Below, one piece after another: positions 44,422 through 52,366 of a stretch of DNA of 64,000 nucleotides. The notes beneath the pieces are model-generated. The model saw only the letters and a program-made list of their open reading frames with translations, ran no database searches and was not told the DNA's origin. The translations under genes were made by a program, and so were the position numbers. Positions within the stretch are counted from its first letter, which is position 1. Each line of letters begins with the position of its first letter. The DNA is from Hydrogenoanaerobacterium saccharovorans (GTDB taxonomy: Bacteria; Bacillota; Clostridia; Oscillospirales; Ruminococcaceae). The stretch is taken from NCBI RefSeq assembly GCF_016901815.1, contig NZ_JACSNR010000007.1, positions 62,001 through 126,000 on the forward strand. Direction: 5' to 3'.

Positions 44422-44451
44422 AAAAAGGACACACTTCGGTGTGTCCTTTTT
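44422..44451 (+). terminator. Terminator after the permease remnant
   Basis: AAAAAGGACACAC / GTGTGTCCTTTTT around a TTCG loop. Confidence 0.9.
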
Positions 44452-44811
44452 GTTTGCCTTTCTATCCCCTGTCCCGGCGAGCACTTCTTCCATCCAGGCT
44501 AAAGCACCCCCTTCGGAACTGACCCCGGCCTGTTCTTCCTCCTGCCCGGACTGCAATGCTACTACTGGGATTGCCTCTGGGCTATCCTCCCTGCCGCTGG
44601 TGCCTGCTGCGGACTGTCCTCCCCCATGCGGTCATCGCTCGCTGTGCCGCAAAGCCGGAGCTTCCCACAGGCGGCAAGTCCATCGCAGCAATCAAAGTCC
44701 GAGCAGGCTGTCCCTCCGGGAGCAGGCAGAAAAACCAGGCAATCAACAAGGCACCCGCTGTCCGGCGGATGCCTTGTTTTGTTTCTTGGGAATTTCTTCT
44801 CACCTGCGGAA
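44452..44811. other. 360-bp block without recognisable gene
   Basis: Frames on both strands are short and unlike known proteins. Segments about 110 bp apart are complementary (GCCTGCT-CGGACT near 44610 with AGTCCGAGCAGGC near 44700; GATTGCC near 44570 with GGCAATC near 44735), and it ends in a hairpin with a T-rich tail. It could be a structured RNA or degenerate sequence. No match to 6S, SRP, tmRNA or RNase P signatures was found by eye. Confidence 0.35.
44747..44785. terminator. Terminator-like hairpin
   Basis: CAAGGCA...CCGC / GCGG...TGCCTTG followed by TTTTGTTT on the plus strand; on the minus strand it lies after the ABC permease stop and could end that operon. Confidence 0.65.
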
Positions 44812-45603
44812 TTATTCCAGGTTCAGGCGGTTTTCCAGAATATAGCGCACAGCATAGAACAGTCCGACGCAGAGCAGCAGCGAAGTCAGCAGCTGAGGGA
44901 GCAGCTCATCGCCGGAGTAAGTGGCGGTGCCCAGACCAGGGAGAAATGCCGTCTGTGCGGTGGCAATGGCTGTGCGGAGCAAGGCATTGACAAACGCGGT
45001 GACCTCGCCGAGCACAGCTGTCATCACAACATAGGAGAACACAGCGATCACAGCTCTTCCCCGGTAGAACAGGTGTCCGATGCAGGCCGCGGTGTAGACC
45101 ATCAGGATTCCGCATGCGGATTTGGACAGGGACAGCAGAATCAACTCCAGTCCCACGATCAGACCATTCTGTCCGAACAGATCATAGAGGAAGAGAATGA
45201 ACTCCTCCCAGAATGAGCGGAGCAGCAGGAAGAAAGAGGAGTCCGCTGCGATGATCAGCATGGAAATGGTACCCACCAGGAAGCCTGCCACCACAATCAC
45301 CATGGCGGTGATCAGCTTGGAGAAGATATGTACAGTTGCGGATACCGGCAGGGTATGCATCAGGTAACCTTCCGGGCCCAGCATGGTCTTGGAAAAGCGC
45401 TGGATAATGGTAATGCAGGACATGACCATTACAGCGACAATCAGCGCGGCATAAACAAAGACGGTGATCCCTGTCAGTGAGCCGGAAAGATTGTAGAGAT
45501 AGAACGGGCGCAGCAGAGAGGCAATGCCCAGCAGCGCGATATACAGGGTAATCAGTTCCCGGAACGCCGCCCGGAACTCGTATTTCAGCAGTTTGATCAG
45601 CAT
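44812..45603 (-). CDS. ABC transporter permease (ABC-2-like)
   Basis: A 263-residue membrane protein with six hydrophobic helices and no periplasmic domain. It begins MLIKLLKYEFRAAFRE, a common start of ABC-2-type permeases in GntR-controlled cassettes. The start overlaps the end of the ATPase gene by 7 bp. Substrate unknown; similar YtrA-type operons respond to cell-envelope stress or antibiotics. Confidence 0.8.
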   Translation of the reverse strand: MLIKLLKYEFRAAFRELITLYIALLGIASLLRPFYLYNLSGSLTGITVFVYAALIVAVMVMSCITIIQRFSKTMLGPEGYLMHTLPVSATVHIFSKLITAMVIVVAGFLVGTISMLIIAADSSFFLLLRSFWEEFILFLYDLFGQNGLIVGLELILLSLSKSACGILMVYTAACIGHLFYRGRAVIAVFSYVVMTAVLGEVTAFVNALLRTAIATAQTAFLPGLGTATYSGDELLPQLLTSLLLCVGLFYAVRYILENRLNLE

Positions 45604-46298
45604 CGGAACACCTCCCGGAACAATGCGTCCACGCTCTTGCCCTTCTCTTCCCGGATGTAATCCACCGAAGCGGTCAGGGCGATATGACCCCGGTCGATGA
45701 AAATAACATCATCCAGCACCGGTTCCACATCAGCGATCAGATGGGTGGAGATCAGCACAGCGGCATCGGGATTGTAGTTGCCGATAATGGTACGCAGGAT
45801 ATATTCCCGTGCTGCCGGGTCCACCCCTCCGATGGGCTCATCCAGCAGATACAGCTTCGCCTCCCGGCTCATTACCAGGATCAGCTGTACCTTTTCCTTG
45901 TTGCCCTTGGAGAGGTTTTTCAGCTTGTCGCCTGTGGAGATATTCAGATGGGTAAGCATTTCCAGCGCACGCTGCTCCCGGAAATCGCTGTAAAACTCGC
46001 TGAAGAACTCCACCAGGTCCCCGACCCGCATCCAGTTGTTGAGATACTCCTTATCCGGCAGATAGGATACAATCCGTTTGGTTTCGATCCCCGGACGGTA
46101 CCCGTTGATCCGGATCTCGCCGGAAGTGGGCGCCAGCAGTCCGTTCGCCAGTTTGATGAGGGTGGTCTTGCCGCTGCCATTGGGTCCCAGAAGTCCTACG
46201 ATCCGCCCGGAAAATACCTCCAGGTTCACATGGTCCAGCGCCATTTTGCCGCCGTAACTCTTACTGAGATCCCTGCACTGCAGGATGATATTCTGCAT
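45597..46298 (-). CDS. ABC transporter ATP-binding protein
   Basis: A 233-residue ATPase. Walker A is GLLGPNGSGKTTLIKL, the signature region is NLSKGNKEKVQLILVMSR (SKGNK in place of SGGQ, as seen in YtrB-like and exporter ATPases), Walker B is LYLLDEPIGGVDP, and the switch is ISTHLIADVE. ATG 46298 is preferred over GTG 46307 by the spacing from AAAGGAG. It lies 5 bp after the gntR stop. Confidence 0.9.
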   Translation of the reverse strand: MQNIILQCRDLSKSYGGKMALDHVNLEVFSGRIVGLLGPNGSGKTTLIKLANGLLAPTSGEIRINGYRPGIETKRIVSYLPDKEYLNNWMRVGDLVEFFSEFYSDFREQRALEMLTHLNISTGDKLKNLSKGNKEKVQLILVMSREAKLYLLDEPIGGVDPAAREYILRTIIGNYNPDAAVLISTHLIADVEPVLDDVIFIDRGHIALTASVDYIREEKGKSVDALFREVFRC

Positions 46299-46303
46299 AA
46301 TCC

Positions 46304-46681
46304 TCACTCCTTTCCGCTTGCCGGCAGACTGTATTCCTCTGCCAGCCGGAGGCTTTCTTCCCTTGTGTAGCCCAACCGGCCCATCTCCCGGTAAAAGGCT
46401 TCCAGTGTCTGCCGGGCCAGGTCCTGCCGGATACTTTCGATCCGGGCTGTATCCTCGGTGATTGTCTTGCCTTCGGTACCTCTGGATACAATCAGTCCGC
46501 TGCGTTCCATCTCATACATGGCCCGCTGCACTGTATTGGGGCTGATCCCCAGTTTTCCCGCCAGTTCCCGCACTGGCGGCACCCAGCTGCCCGGGGCCAG
46601 TGTCCCCGAGGCGATCTCACGCTCGAGCCGCTCGGTCAGCTGAAGATATATCGGCCGGTCATTGGTAAAAGTCCAGTTCAC
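46304..46681 (-). CDS. GntR-family regulator, YtrA type
   Basis: A 125-residue regulator with a winged helix (PIYLQLTERLEREIASGTLAPGSWVPPVRELAGKLGISPNTVQRAMYEMERSGLIVSRGTEG) and a short C-terminal helical dimerisation part, as in the YtrA subfamily. Such repressors control their own ABC operon. Starts at GTG 46681 after AAAGGAGGGAGG. A palindromic site at its promoter is the likely operator. Confidence 0.9.
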   Translation of the reverse strand: MNWTFTNDRPIYLQLTERLEREIASGTLAPGSWVPPVRELAGKLGISPNTVQRAMYEMERSGLIVSRGTEGKTITEDTARIESIRQDLARQTLEAFYREMGRLGYTREESLRLAEEYSLPASGKE

Positions 46682-46704
46682 AGCCTCCCTCCTTTCGGTT
46701 TCAC

Positions 46705-46726
46705 TTGTATCAATCGTTCAATACAA
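46705..46726. promoter_or_regulatory. Likely GntR operator
   Basis: Inverted repeat TTGTAT-N10-ATACAA just downstream of the gntR -10 box, covering the transcription start. Confidence 0.6.
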
Positions 46727-46754
46727 TAATACAGCCCATTGATTTCCATGTCAA
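46726..46754 (-). promoter_or_regulatory. Promoter of the gntR-ABC operon
   Basis: Minus-strand TTGACA, 17 bp, TATTAT. Confidence 0.82.
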
Positions 46755-46782
46755 GGAAAAAACGGTAATTCTCCCCTTTGGG

Positions 46783-47340
46783 TCACTGACGCTTCTGGAA
46801 CGCAAGGATAAACGGACAATCCGGGATATTGATCAGACGGTAATAGGTGGCGTCATATTTCCGGTCACTGAGCGACGATGCGAATTCCAGCAGCAGTTCG
46901 CCCTCCCGCTTGCCCTCAGGATGTCCGGGATAGACGACAACCACAACCGTTCCACCGACCTTGACCCGCTCCAGCGCCTTGGATACCGCTGCCATGGTGG
47001 TTTCCGCCTTGGTGGTGACCACATGGTCAGAGGTGGGCAGGTATCCCAGATTGAACATGCCTGCATCAAACTCCCCCGGGACATACCGGTCGAAGTTCTC
47101 ATGGCTGTCCAGGATCAGCTGGACATTGGGGCGTCCGCCTGCCTCCTCCAGACGCTTCCGGGTGCGTTCCAGCGCCAGAGGCTGGATATCGAAGGCATAG
47201 ACCTTCCCCTCCGGCACCAGATCCGAAAGATACAGGGTGTCGTGACCGCCGCCCATGGTAAAATCGCAGATGATCCCATCCTTCGGGATCTCCTCATTCA
47301 GAAAGCTCTTGGCAACCTCGGTAATCGAGCGTGTTTTCAT
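46783..47340 (-). CDS. mnmM: YtqB-type SAM methyltransferase (MnmM-like)
   Basis: A 185-residue class I methyltransferase. SAM motif I is ICDFTMGGGHDTLYLSDL with VYAFDIQPLAL; the catalytic-region motif is FDAGMFNLGYLPTSDH, typical of the YtqB family. In Bacillus YtqB (MnmM) methylates 5-aminomethyl-2-thiouridine in the wobble position of certain tRNAs. The upstream radical-SAM gene overlaps it by 4 bp, the same pairing as ytqA-ytqB. Symbol given on family and context. Confidence 0.8.
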   Translation of the reverse strand: MKTRSITEVAKSFLNEEIPKDGIICDFTMGGGHDTLYLSDLVPEGKVYAFDIQPLALERTRKRLEEAGGRPNVQLILDSHENFDRYVPGEFDAGMFNLGYLPTSDHVVTTKAETTMAAVSKALERVKVGGTVVVVVYPGHPEGKREGELLLEFASSLSDRKYDATYYRLINIPDCPFILAFQKRQ

Positions 47341-48281
47341 TTGGTTTCCCTCCCTTTGCCCTGCCAGCTGTTCCGGCGGGCCATCTCCTTATCAATGGCA
47401 TTCATCACCCGGCGCTTTTTCAGACTCCAGAGCGGCGCCAGCAGTGTTGCCTCCTCGCCGTCCCCGGTGATCCGTTCGATCACCACTTCCGGCGGCAGCA
47501 GTTCCAGCTGATCGCAGACAATGCCCACATATTCCTCCATCGAAAGCTCCCGCACCTTGCCCTCCAGGTACTCCTGTCCCATGACCGTCCCTTTTATAAT
47601 ATAGAGCAGGTGCAGTTTGACAGCGTCCACCGGCAGCTTCGCCACCCGGCGCACCGTTTCCAGCATCATGGCACGATCCTCCCCGGGGAGTCCATCGATG
47701 AGATGGACGCACACCCGGATGCCCCGCTTCTTCAGCTCGGTGACCGCAGCGGTAAATTCCGCATAGCTGTGACAGCGGTTGATCCGCTCCCCGGTGCTGT
47801 CAAAGGCGGACTGGAGCCCCAGCTCCACAGTGAGGTCGGTGCGGCGGGCGATCTCCTCCAGATAGTCCAGCACCTCCGGCGGCAGACAGTCCGCACGGGT
47901 GGCGATGCTCAGTCCCACTGTGCCGGGCAGTCCGATAAACGGCTCGAACTTCTCCCGGAGCACCTCCACCGGAGCATAGGTATTGGTATGCGCCTGGAAA
48001 TACGGGATATACCGTGCCTCAGGCCACTTGCTCCGGCTGGCTTCGATCCCCGCCCGAAACTGCTCCATCAGGGGTGTGCCGGGCAGACCGGCATGCTCGC
48101 CGCTGCCCCGGGAGGAACAGTAGGTACATCCGCCCCGTCCCCGGCATCCATCGATATTCGGGCAGGTGAACCCCGCATCCAGCGGGACTTTCACCACCCG
48201 TCCCCCGTACCGGCGGCGGTTCTCATATTCCAGCGTGTGATAACGCTTGTTGGTATCACTGTATTCAAACGGATTCTGCAT
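47337..48281 (-). CDS. YtqA-type radical SAM protein (TIGR01212 family)
   Basis: A 314-residue radical SAM enzyme. The [4Fe-4S] cluster cysteines are in CPNIDGCRGRGGCTYCSS, a spaced variant typical of this family. Further motifs are TNTYAPVEVLREKFEPF, GLSIATRADCLP, ELGLQSAFD and HLIDGLPGE. It is linked with the MnmM-like gene, so action on tRNA wobble uridine is the likely role. The start MQNPF at 48281 has AAAGGGGA upstream, rather than the in-frame codon at 48326. Confidence 0.88.
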   Translation of the reverse strand: MQNPFEYSDTNKRYHTLEYENRRRYGGRVVKVPLDAGFTCPNIDGCRGRGGCTYCSSRGSGEHAGLPGTPLMEQFRAGIEASRSKWPEARYIPYFQAHTNTYAPVEVLREKFEPFIGLPGTVGLSIATRADCLPPEVLDYLEEIARRTDLTVELGLQSAFDSTGERINRCHSYAEFTAAVTELKKRGIRVCVHLIDGLPGEDRAMMLETVRRVAKLPVDAVKLHLLYIIKGTVMGQEYLEGKVRELSMEEYVGIVCDQLELLPPEVVIERITGDGEEATLLAPLWSLKKRRVMNAIDKEMARRNSWQGKGRETK

Positions 48282-48310
48282 CGCTTCGTCCCCTTTCCCA
48301 TTCGGATAAA

Positions 48311-48339
48311 ATGATACACGGTTCACGAAAAAATTACAA
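48311..48339 (-). promoter_or_regulatory. Promoter of the radical SAM-mnmM pair
   Basis: Minus-strand TTGTAA, 17 bp, TATCAT. Confidence 0.55.
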
Positions 48340-48358
48340 TCCCTCCAGGGCCAGACAG

Positions 48359-48387
48359 TTGATTTCCCGGCAGCGAAAGGATATGAT
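48359..48387 (+). promoter_or_regulatory. Promoter of the LysR gene at 48.4 kb
   Basis: TTGATT, 17 bp, TATGAT, 38 bases before the TTG start. Confidence 0.55.
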
Positions 48388-48424
48388 AAAAGTGACCGAA
48401 TCTGTCCTGGGAGGGAGAAAACCG

Positions 48425-49336
48425 TTGAACATCAGTCTGGAATACTACAAGGTATTTTACAATGTGGCAAAGCTGGGGAGTATTTCAGCCGCAGCCAACA
48501 GTTTGTTTATCTCCCAGCCGGCGGTGAGCCAGGCCATCAAGCATCTGGAAACGGAGCTGGATGCCCGGCTGTTCAACCGTACTTCCAAGGGAGTCCGGCT
48601 GACCCCCGAGGGGGAAGCGCTCTATAACCTGATCAGCCAGGGCTATGATTATTTCCTGCGGGCTGAGAATATGTTCCGGGATATTCATGCGCTGCAGGCC
48701 GGTGAGATCCGCATCGGCGCCAGCGATATGACCCTGCAGTACTATCTGCTCCCCTATCTGGAGAGCTTCCATTCCAAGTATCCCAATGTGAAGATCCGGG
48801 TCACCAACGGCCCGACCCCTGAAACAGTCAAGGCGCTGCGTGCCGGGGAAATCGACTTTGGAATCGTCACCACACCGGTCATCAGCGACAAATGGATGAC
48901 TGTCACACCGGTGCGGAAAATCCAGGACTGCTTTGTTGCCGGAATCAAGTTCATCGGGCTCAAAGGCAAGACCCTCTCCCTGGCGGAGCTTGCCAAATAC
49001 CCGCTGACCATGCTGGAGAAGAAAACCAGCAGCCGCCGCTATATCGACAATCTGTTCGTCCAGGAAGGGTGTGTGGTACAGCCGGAATTTGAGCTTGCCA
49101 CCAGTGACCTCATCGTGCAGTTTGCCCTGCGCGGACTGGGAATCGGCTATGTGACCCAGGATTTCGCCCAGCCCTATCTGGACCGGGGACAGCTCTTCAA
49201 GCTGCAGCTGGCTGATCCCATTACACGCCGCAGCATGTGCCTGATCACGCCCACTCAGTTTCCCATGCCGCTGGCAGCCAAACGCCTCATCGAAGAGGAA
49301 CTCCGGGACGAGAAGGATTCGCACATCCATTTATAA
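48425..49336 (+). CDS. LysR-family transcriptional regulator
   Basis: A 303-residue LysR regulator. Helix-turn-helix: YYKVFYNVAKLGSISAAANSLFISQPAVSQAIKHLETELDARLFNRTSKGVRLTPEG. The effector domain (GEIRIGASDMTLQYYLLPYLESFHSKYP, DFGIVTTPV, ALRGLGIGYV) is complete. TTG 48425 is chosen, as GGGAGGGAG lies 9 bases upstream and the protein then begins (M)NISLEYYKVF. It is followed by a small membrane protein and, 640 bp further on, by the MalY-type gene, which it may regulate. Confidence 0.88.
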   Translation: MNISLEYYKVFYNVAKLGSISAAANSLFISQPAVSQAIKHLETELDARLFNRTSKGVRLTPEGEALYNLISQGYDYFLRAENMFRDIHALQAGEIRIGASDMTLQYYLLPYLESFHSKYPNVKIRVTNGPTPETVKALRAGEIDFGIVTTPVISDKWMTVTPVRKIQDCFVAGIKFIGLKGKTLSLAELAKYPLTMLEKKTSSRRYIDNLFVQEGCVVQPEFELATSDLIVQFALRGLGIGYVTQDFAQPYLDRGQLFKLQLADPITRRSMCLITPTQFPMPLAAKRLIEEELRDEKDSHIHL

Positions 49337-49373
49337 CAGGACCCATTAACCAACAGAAAGGCTGGTATTTATT

Positions 49374-49637
49374 ATGAAACAGAACCATTGTCCGCTTTCC
49401 CAGAACCTGCGTATGGCTGCGGCAGCCCTGACCGCAACCTCCATCATGGCCAGCAAGGTATTCCGTCCGGTGATCCGGGCCGGTGTTGCCGCTGCGGTGA
49501 TCCTGGCCGCGCTCATCGCCGCCGTTGTGACCGGCAAGAAGATCGCCGACCGCAGACGCTCCCCCTGGGAGAAGCTCACCGGAAACCTGCGCCGGATGCG
49601 TCCGGTTCGGAAAACCAAGTGGAGCATCCGCTTTTAA
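49374..49637 (+). CDS. Small membrane protein of unknown function
   Basis: An 87-residue basic protein with one strong hydrophobic helix (about residues 36-53, AGVAAAVILAALIAAVVTG) followed by a very Arg/Lys-rich tail (KKIADRRRSPWEKLTGNLRRMRPVRKTKWSIRF). By the positive-inside rule the tail should be cytoplasmic. Not recognised. It follows the LysR gene by 37 bp, with AGAAAGG before the ATG, and ends at a terminator. Confidence 0.65.
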   Translation: MKQNHCPLSQNLRMAAAALTATSIMASKVFRPVIRAGVAAAVILAALIAAVVTGKKIADRRRSPWEKLTGNLRRMRPVRKTKWSIRF

Positions 49638-49678
49638 CATTCCTGTTTCGTCAGTTTAACAAACCCTTTCACCCTCTG

Positions 49679-49709
49679 AACCGGTACAAAAATCCTTTGT
49701 ACCGGTTTT
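49679..49709 (+). terminator. Terminator after the small membrane protein
   Basis: AACCGGTACAAA / TTTGTACCGGTT stem with TTTTT. Confidence 0.92.
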
Positions 49710-49839
49710 TCATATCTATTTACCACAAAAAACATCATTTTCTTTTATCTAATACGACAACACAAAATTGCCTGTTTTCAAAATCCTTCCTTTCAGCTGT
49801 CAGTTTTTTGAATAGTTTGCACCAAAATTTTATTTCTAA

Positions 49840-49868
49840 TTGCATTCAATCCATAGAAGGTGTATAAT
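49840..49868 (+). promoter_or_regulatory. Promoter of the MalY-type gene
   Basis: TTGCAT, 17 bp, TATAAT; AT-rich DNA upstream may act as an UP element. About 110 bases of leader follow before the ATG. Confidence 0.82.
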
Positions 49869-49978
49869 AAAGCCAAAGGTAAGGGTTAAGCGGAACCGCG
49901 CAATCCCGCTTATATGTTTCCCCTTGTCCAAAGATATACCGGTGTATCACAAGATATAAGAAAGGTTGGTTTTCCACT

Positions 49979-51178
49979 ATGAAATTCGATTTTGAGTCGA
50001 TCATTGACCGTACTGGTAAGGACTCCTCCGCGGCCAACGTTATCCCGATCCCCGGTGCAACAGTTAAGGAAGGCTTCTCTAAGATCCCGATGTGGGTTGC
50101 TGATATGAACTTCGCTACTGCTCCTACCATTCCGGAAGCAATGATCAAGCGTGCTGAGCATCCTCTGTACGGCTACTTCCCGATTTCTGATGAGTACTAT
50201 GATGCAATCATCAAGTGGCATGCCGACAGACATCATGCTACTGTAACCAAGGAAGCTATCGGTTACGAGAACGGCGTTCTGGGCGGCGTTGCTACCGCTC
50301 TGCAGGCTTTCACCGCTCCTGGTGAGCCCATCCTGATCCACTCTCCTACTTACATCGGCTTCACCGGTACCATTACCAACAACGGTCGTAAGATCGTTCA
50401 CTCTGAGCTCTACAGAGACGAAGAGGGCGTTTGGAGAATGGACTACGAGGATATGGATAAGAAGATCAAGGAAAATCATATCCATGTCTGCATCTTCTGT
50501 AACCCCCACAACCCCTGCGGCCGTGTATGGACCCGCGAGGAAATTGAGAAGGCTATGGAAGTTTACAAGAACAACAACTGCATCGTTATCTCCGATGAGA
50601 TCTGGGCTGACCTGGTTATGAACGGCAACGTTCAGACTCCTACCCAGGAAATCTCCGAGGATGCCAAGATGCGTACCATCGCTCTGTACGCTCCTTCCAA
50701 GACCTTCAACCTGGCTGGCCTGGTAGGTTCTTACCATGTAATCTTCAACAAGTACCTGCGTGAGCGTATGGACAAGGTTGCTTCCCTGTCTCACTACAAC
50801 TCCATCAACGTTATGTCGATGCATGCTCTGGTTGGCGCTTACAGCGAGACCGGTCGTGAGTGGGTTGACGAACTGCTGGAAGTTCTGAGCAGCAACGTTA
50901 ACTACGCTTATGACTACATCTGCAAGAACTTCAAGGGCGTTAAGCTTGCTAAGCCCGAGGGTACTTACATGCTGTACCTGGATTGCGAAGAGTGGTGCAA
51001 GGAGCACAACATGTCTATGGACGACCTGCTGAAGGCCGGTGTAGCTGTTGGTGTTATCTGGCAGGATGGTCGTCCCTTCAACCGTCCCTTCGCCATTCGT
51101 GTTAACCTGGCAGTTCCGCACTCCCGTGTTATCGACGCTATGGATCGTCTGGACAAGTATGTATTCAACGCCAAGTAA
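49979..51178 (+). CDS. MalY/PatB-type pyridoxal-phosphate C-S lyase or aminotransferase
   Basis: A 399-residue fold-type I PLP enzyme of the MalY/PatB family (cystathionine beta-lyase and cysteine-S-conjugate lyase activities). N-terminal IPMWVADMNFATAPTIPEAM is the family signature; PHNPCGRVWT binds the substrate carboxylate, VISDEIWADLVM holds the PLP aspartate, and APSKTFNLAGL has the PLP lysine; NLAVPHSRV is the arginine region variant. Codons are unlike most of the window: CGT, GGT, GCT, GTT, TCT and AAG dominate, the pattern of ribosomal genes here, predicting very high expression. Ribosome site AAGGTTGG is moderate. It has its own promoter and terminator. Confidence 0.9.
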   Translation: MKFDFESIIDRTGKDSSAANVIPIPGATVKEGFSKIPMWVADMNFATAPTIPEAMIKRAEHPLYGYFPISDEYYDAIIKWHADRHHATVTKEAIGYENGVLGGVATALQAFTAPGEPILIHSPTYIGFTGTITNNGRKIVHSELYRDEEGVWRMDYEDMDKKIKENHIHVCIFCNPHNPCGRVWTREEIEKAMEVYKNNNCIVISDEIWADLVMNGNVQTPTQEISEDAKMRTIALYAPSKTFNLAGLVGSYHVIFNKYLRERMDKVASLSHYNSINVMSMHALVGAYSETGREWVDELLEVLSSNVNYAYDYICKNFKGVKLAKPEGTYMLYLDCEEWCKEHNMSMDDLLKAGVAVGVIWQDGRPFNRPFAIRVNLAVPHSRVIDAMDRLDKYVFNAK

Positions 51179-51214
51179 TTGTCGCTGATTACCTGCTAAC
51201 TTCTCTCATAGCTT

Positions 51215-51246
51215 AAAAGGCTTCGGCTTCTTGCCGAAGCCTTTTT
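51215..51246 (+). terminator. Terminator of the MalY-type gene
   Basis: AAAAGGCTTCGGC / GCCGAAGCCTTTT stem with a T tract. Confidence 0.92.
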
Positions 51247-51286
51247 CTTTCCCTCTCTCCCCTCTCCCGCACCACGCATGGGAGAA

Positions 51287-51331
51287 TAAAAAGCCACAGC
51301 CTCTGGAATCAACCAAAGGCTGTGGCTTTTA
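51287..51331 (-). terminator. Terminator of the MBOAT-DHHW-lipoprotein operon
   Basis: AAAAGCCACAGCCT / AGGCTGTGGCTTTT stem, 17 bp after the lipoprotein stop on the minus strand; could work both ways. Confidence 0.85.
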
Positions 51332-51347
51332 TACTGTATTTCTGTTT

Positions 51348-52355
51348 TTACCGGATGATCATTGTAACTGCATCATACCGGCATTTATCAATCTGGGTGA
51401 AGAAGTCGGTTTCCGATGTCAGCAGTTCCTTGCCGGACTTGCGCAGGTTATCGGTGACGAACCGGGCGGTGCGCAGACCTCTTTCCTGCAGTGTGGCATA
51501 GGCGTCCTCATAGGCCTTGTTCCGGTCCGCATCCACATACGCCAGAGCGTAAGCCGAAGCCTCCCTCATAGCTGCCTGCAGCTCCTCACCTGCTGACTGG
51601 TAGAAGTCCTCGGACACATACAGCCAGTCCACTTCAATGCGGTGTGCTGTATTGATGAGGTAGGCATGCTCCATATCCTCATCCAGAAGCTGCGCCAGCT
51701 GGGCACTGTTGACCTCCATTGCTGTGACTGTTTCGTCCTGCCAGGTTTCGGTCAGGGTAGCACTGGCTGCGGTTGTGTCACCGAACAGGCTCTCAAAAGC
51801 CGCCGCCGTGTAATAATCAGAGGGCTCTGCCAGTGTGAACTCCTGCATATCCTTCACCGCACGGATGGGGCTTTCCTTGGTCATCACCATCATGGTGCCG
51901 CCATAGAACACACCCAGCTGGCGTGCCTTGAGAGTCTCGGCATAGTCCAGCTCGGTCAGCTGGATAAAGGTCGGCGAATTGAGGGTCATGGTCATGTGCT
52001 CGTAGTCCCGGAAATAAAACGGCGAAGCATAGATGGCAAAATCGCTGTCATAAGGGATCAGGCCAGCTGAATCCACATAGATCAGGTCCGCTTCCCCTGC
52101 CAGCAGGCTGGCTTCCGGGTCTTCCTCATAGAACAGACTGATGTCCAGCGGAACTTCGCTGTACTCCACCAGCTTATCGACGAACAGGCGCATTCCGTCC
52201 CGTTCAGTCTCATCTGCGGTATTGGATACAGAAATCCGGACTTCCAGGCTCTCATTCTGCCGGAACGGGGAATCCAGTTCCCCGGACGAACAGCCGGTCG
52301 CCAGTAATGCCAGCGCCAGCGTCATTCCAAGCAGACGCCGGTGTGTATTTCCCAT
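51348..52355 (-). CDS. TRAP-type (DctP-like) solute-binding lipoprotein
   Basis: A 335-residue lipoprotein. The signal peptide ends in LLATGC (Cys22). The mature domain has the DctP/TRAP binding-protein layout: RISVSNTADETERDGMRLFVDKLVEYS, ADLIYVDSAGLIPY, FYFRDYEHM, LGVFYGGTMMVMTKESPIRAVKDMQ, AMEVNSAQL and the long C-terminal helix. The arginine that normally binds substrate carboxylates is not obvious. No TRAP permease genes are nearby. It follows the DHHW gene by 11 bp and so belongs to the acyltransferase operon. ATG 52355 follows GGGGAG. Confidence 0.78.
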   Translation of the reverse strand: MGNTHRRLLGMTLALALLATGCSSGELDSPFRQNESLEVRISVSNTADETERDGMRLFVDKLVEYSEVPLDISLFYEEDPEASLLAGEADLIYVDSAGLIPYDSDFAIYASPFYFRDYEHMTMTLNSPTFIQLTELDYAETLKARQLGVFYGGTMMVMTKESPIRAVKDMQEFTLAEPSDYYTAAAFESLFGDTTAASATLTETWQDETVTAMEVNSAQLAQLLDEDMEHAYLINTAHRIEVDWLYVSEDFYQSAGEELQAAMREASAYALAYVDADRNKAYEDAYATLQERGLRTARFVTDNLRKSGKELLTSETDFFTQIDKCRYDAVTMIIR

Positions 52356-52366
52356 TGGCTCTCCCC

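Noticed and set aside
44452-44811. A 73-codon minus-strand frame and an adjoining frame in the same block
   Set aside because: No ribosome site fits, the composition is not protein-like and no family resemblance was seen.
43565-49780. The 15-base string CAAAATTGCCTGTTT occurs in the LysR pseudogene and again upstream of the MalY-type gene
   Set aside because: In 64 kb one or two shared 15-mers are expected by chance, and the copies are in unlike contexts (coding versus intergenic).
51348-52355. A TRAP transporter system
   Set aside because: Only the binding-protein-like lipoprotein is present; no DctQ or DctM genes occur nearby.
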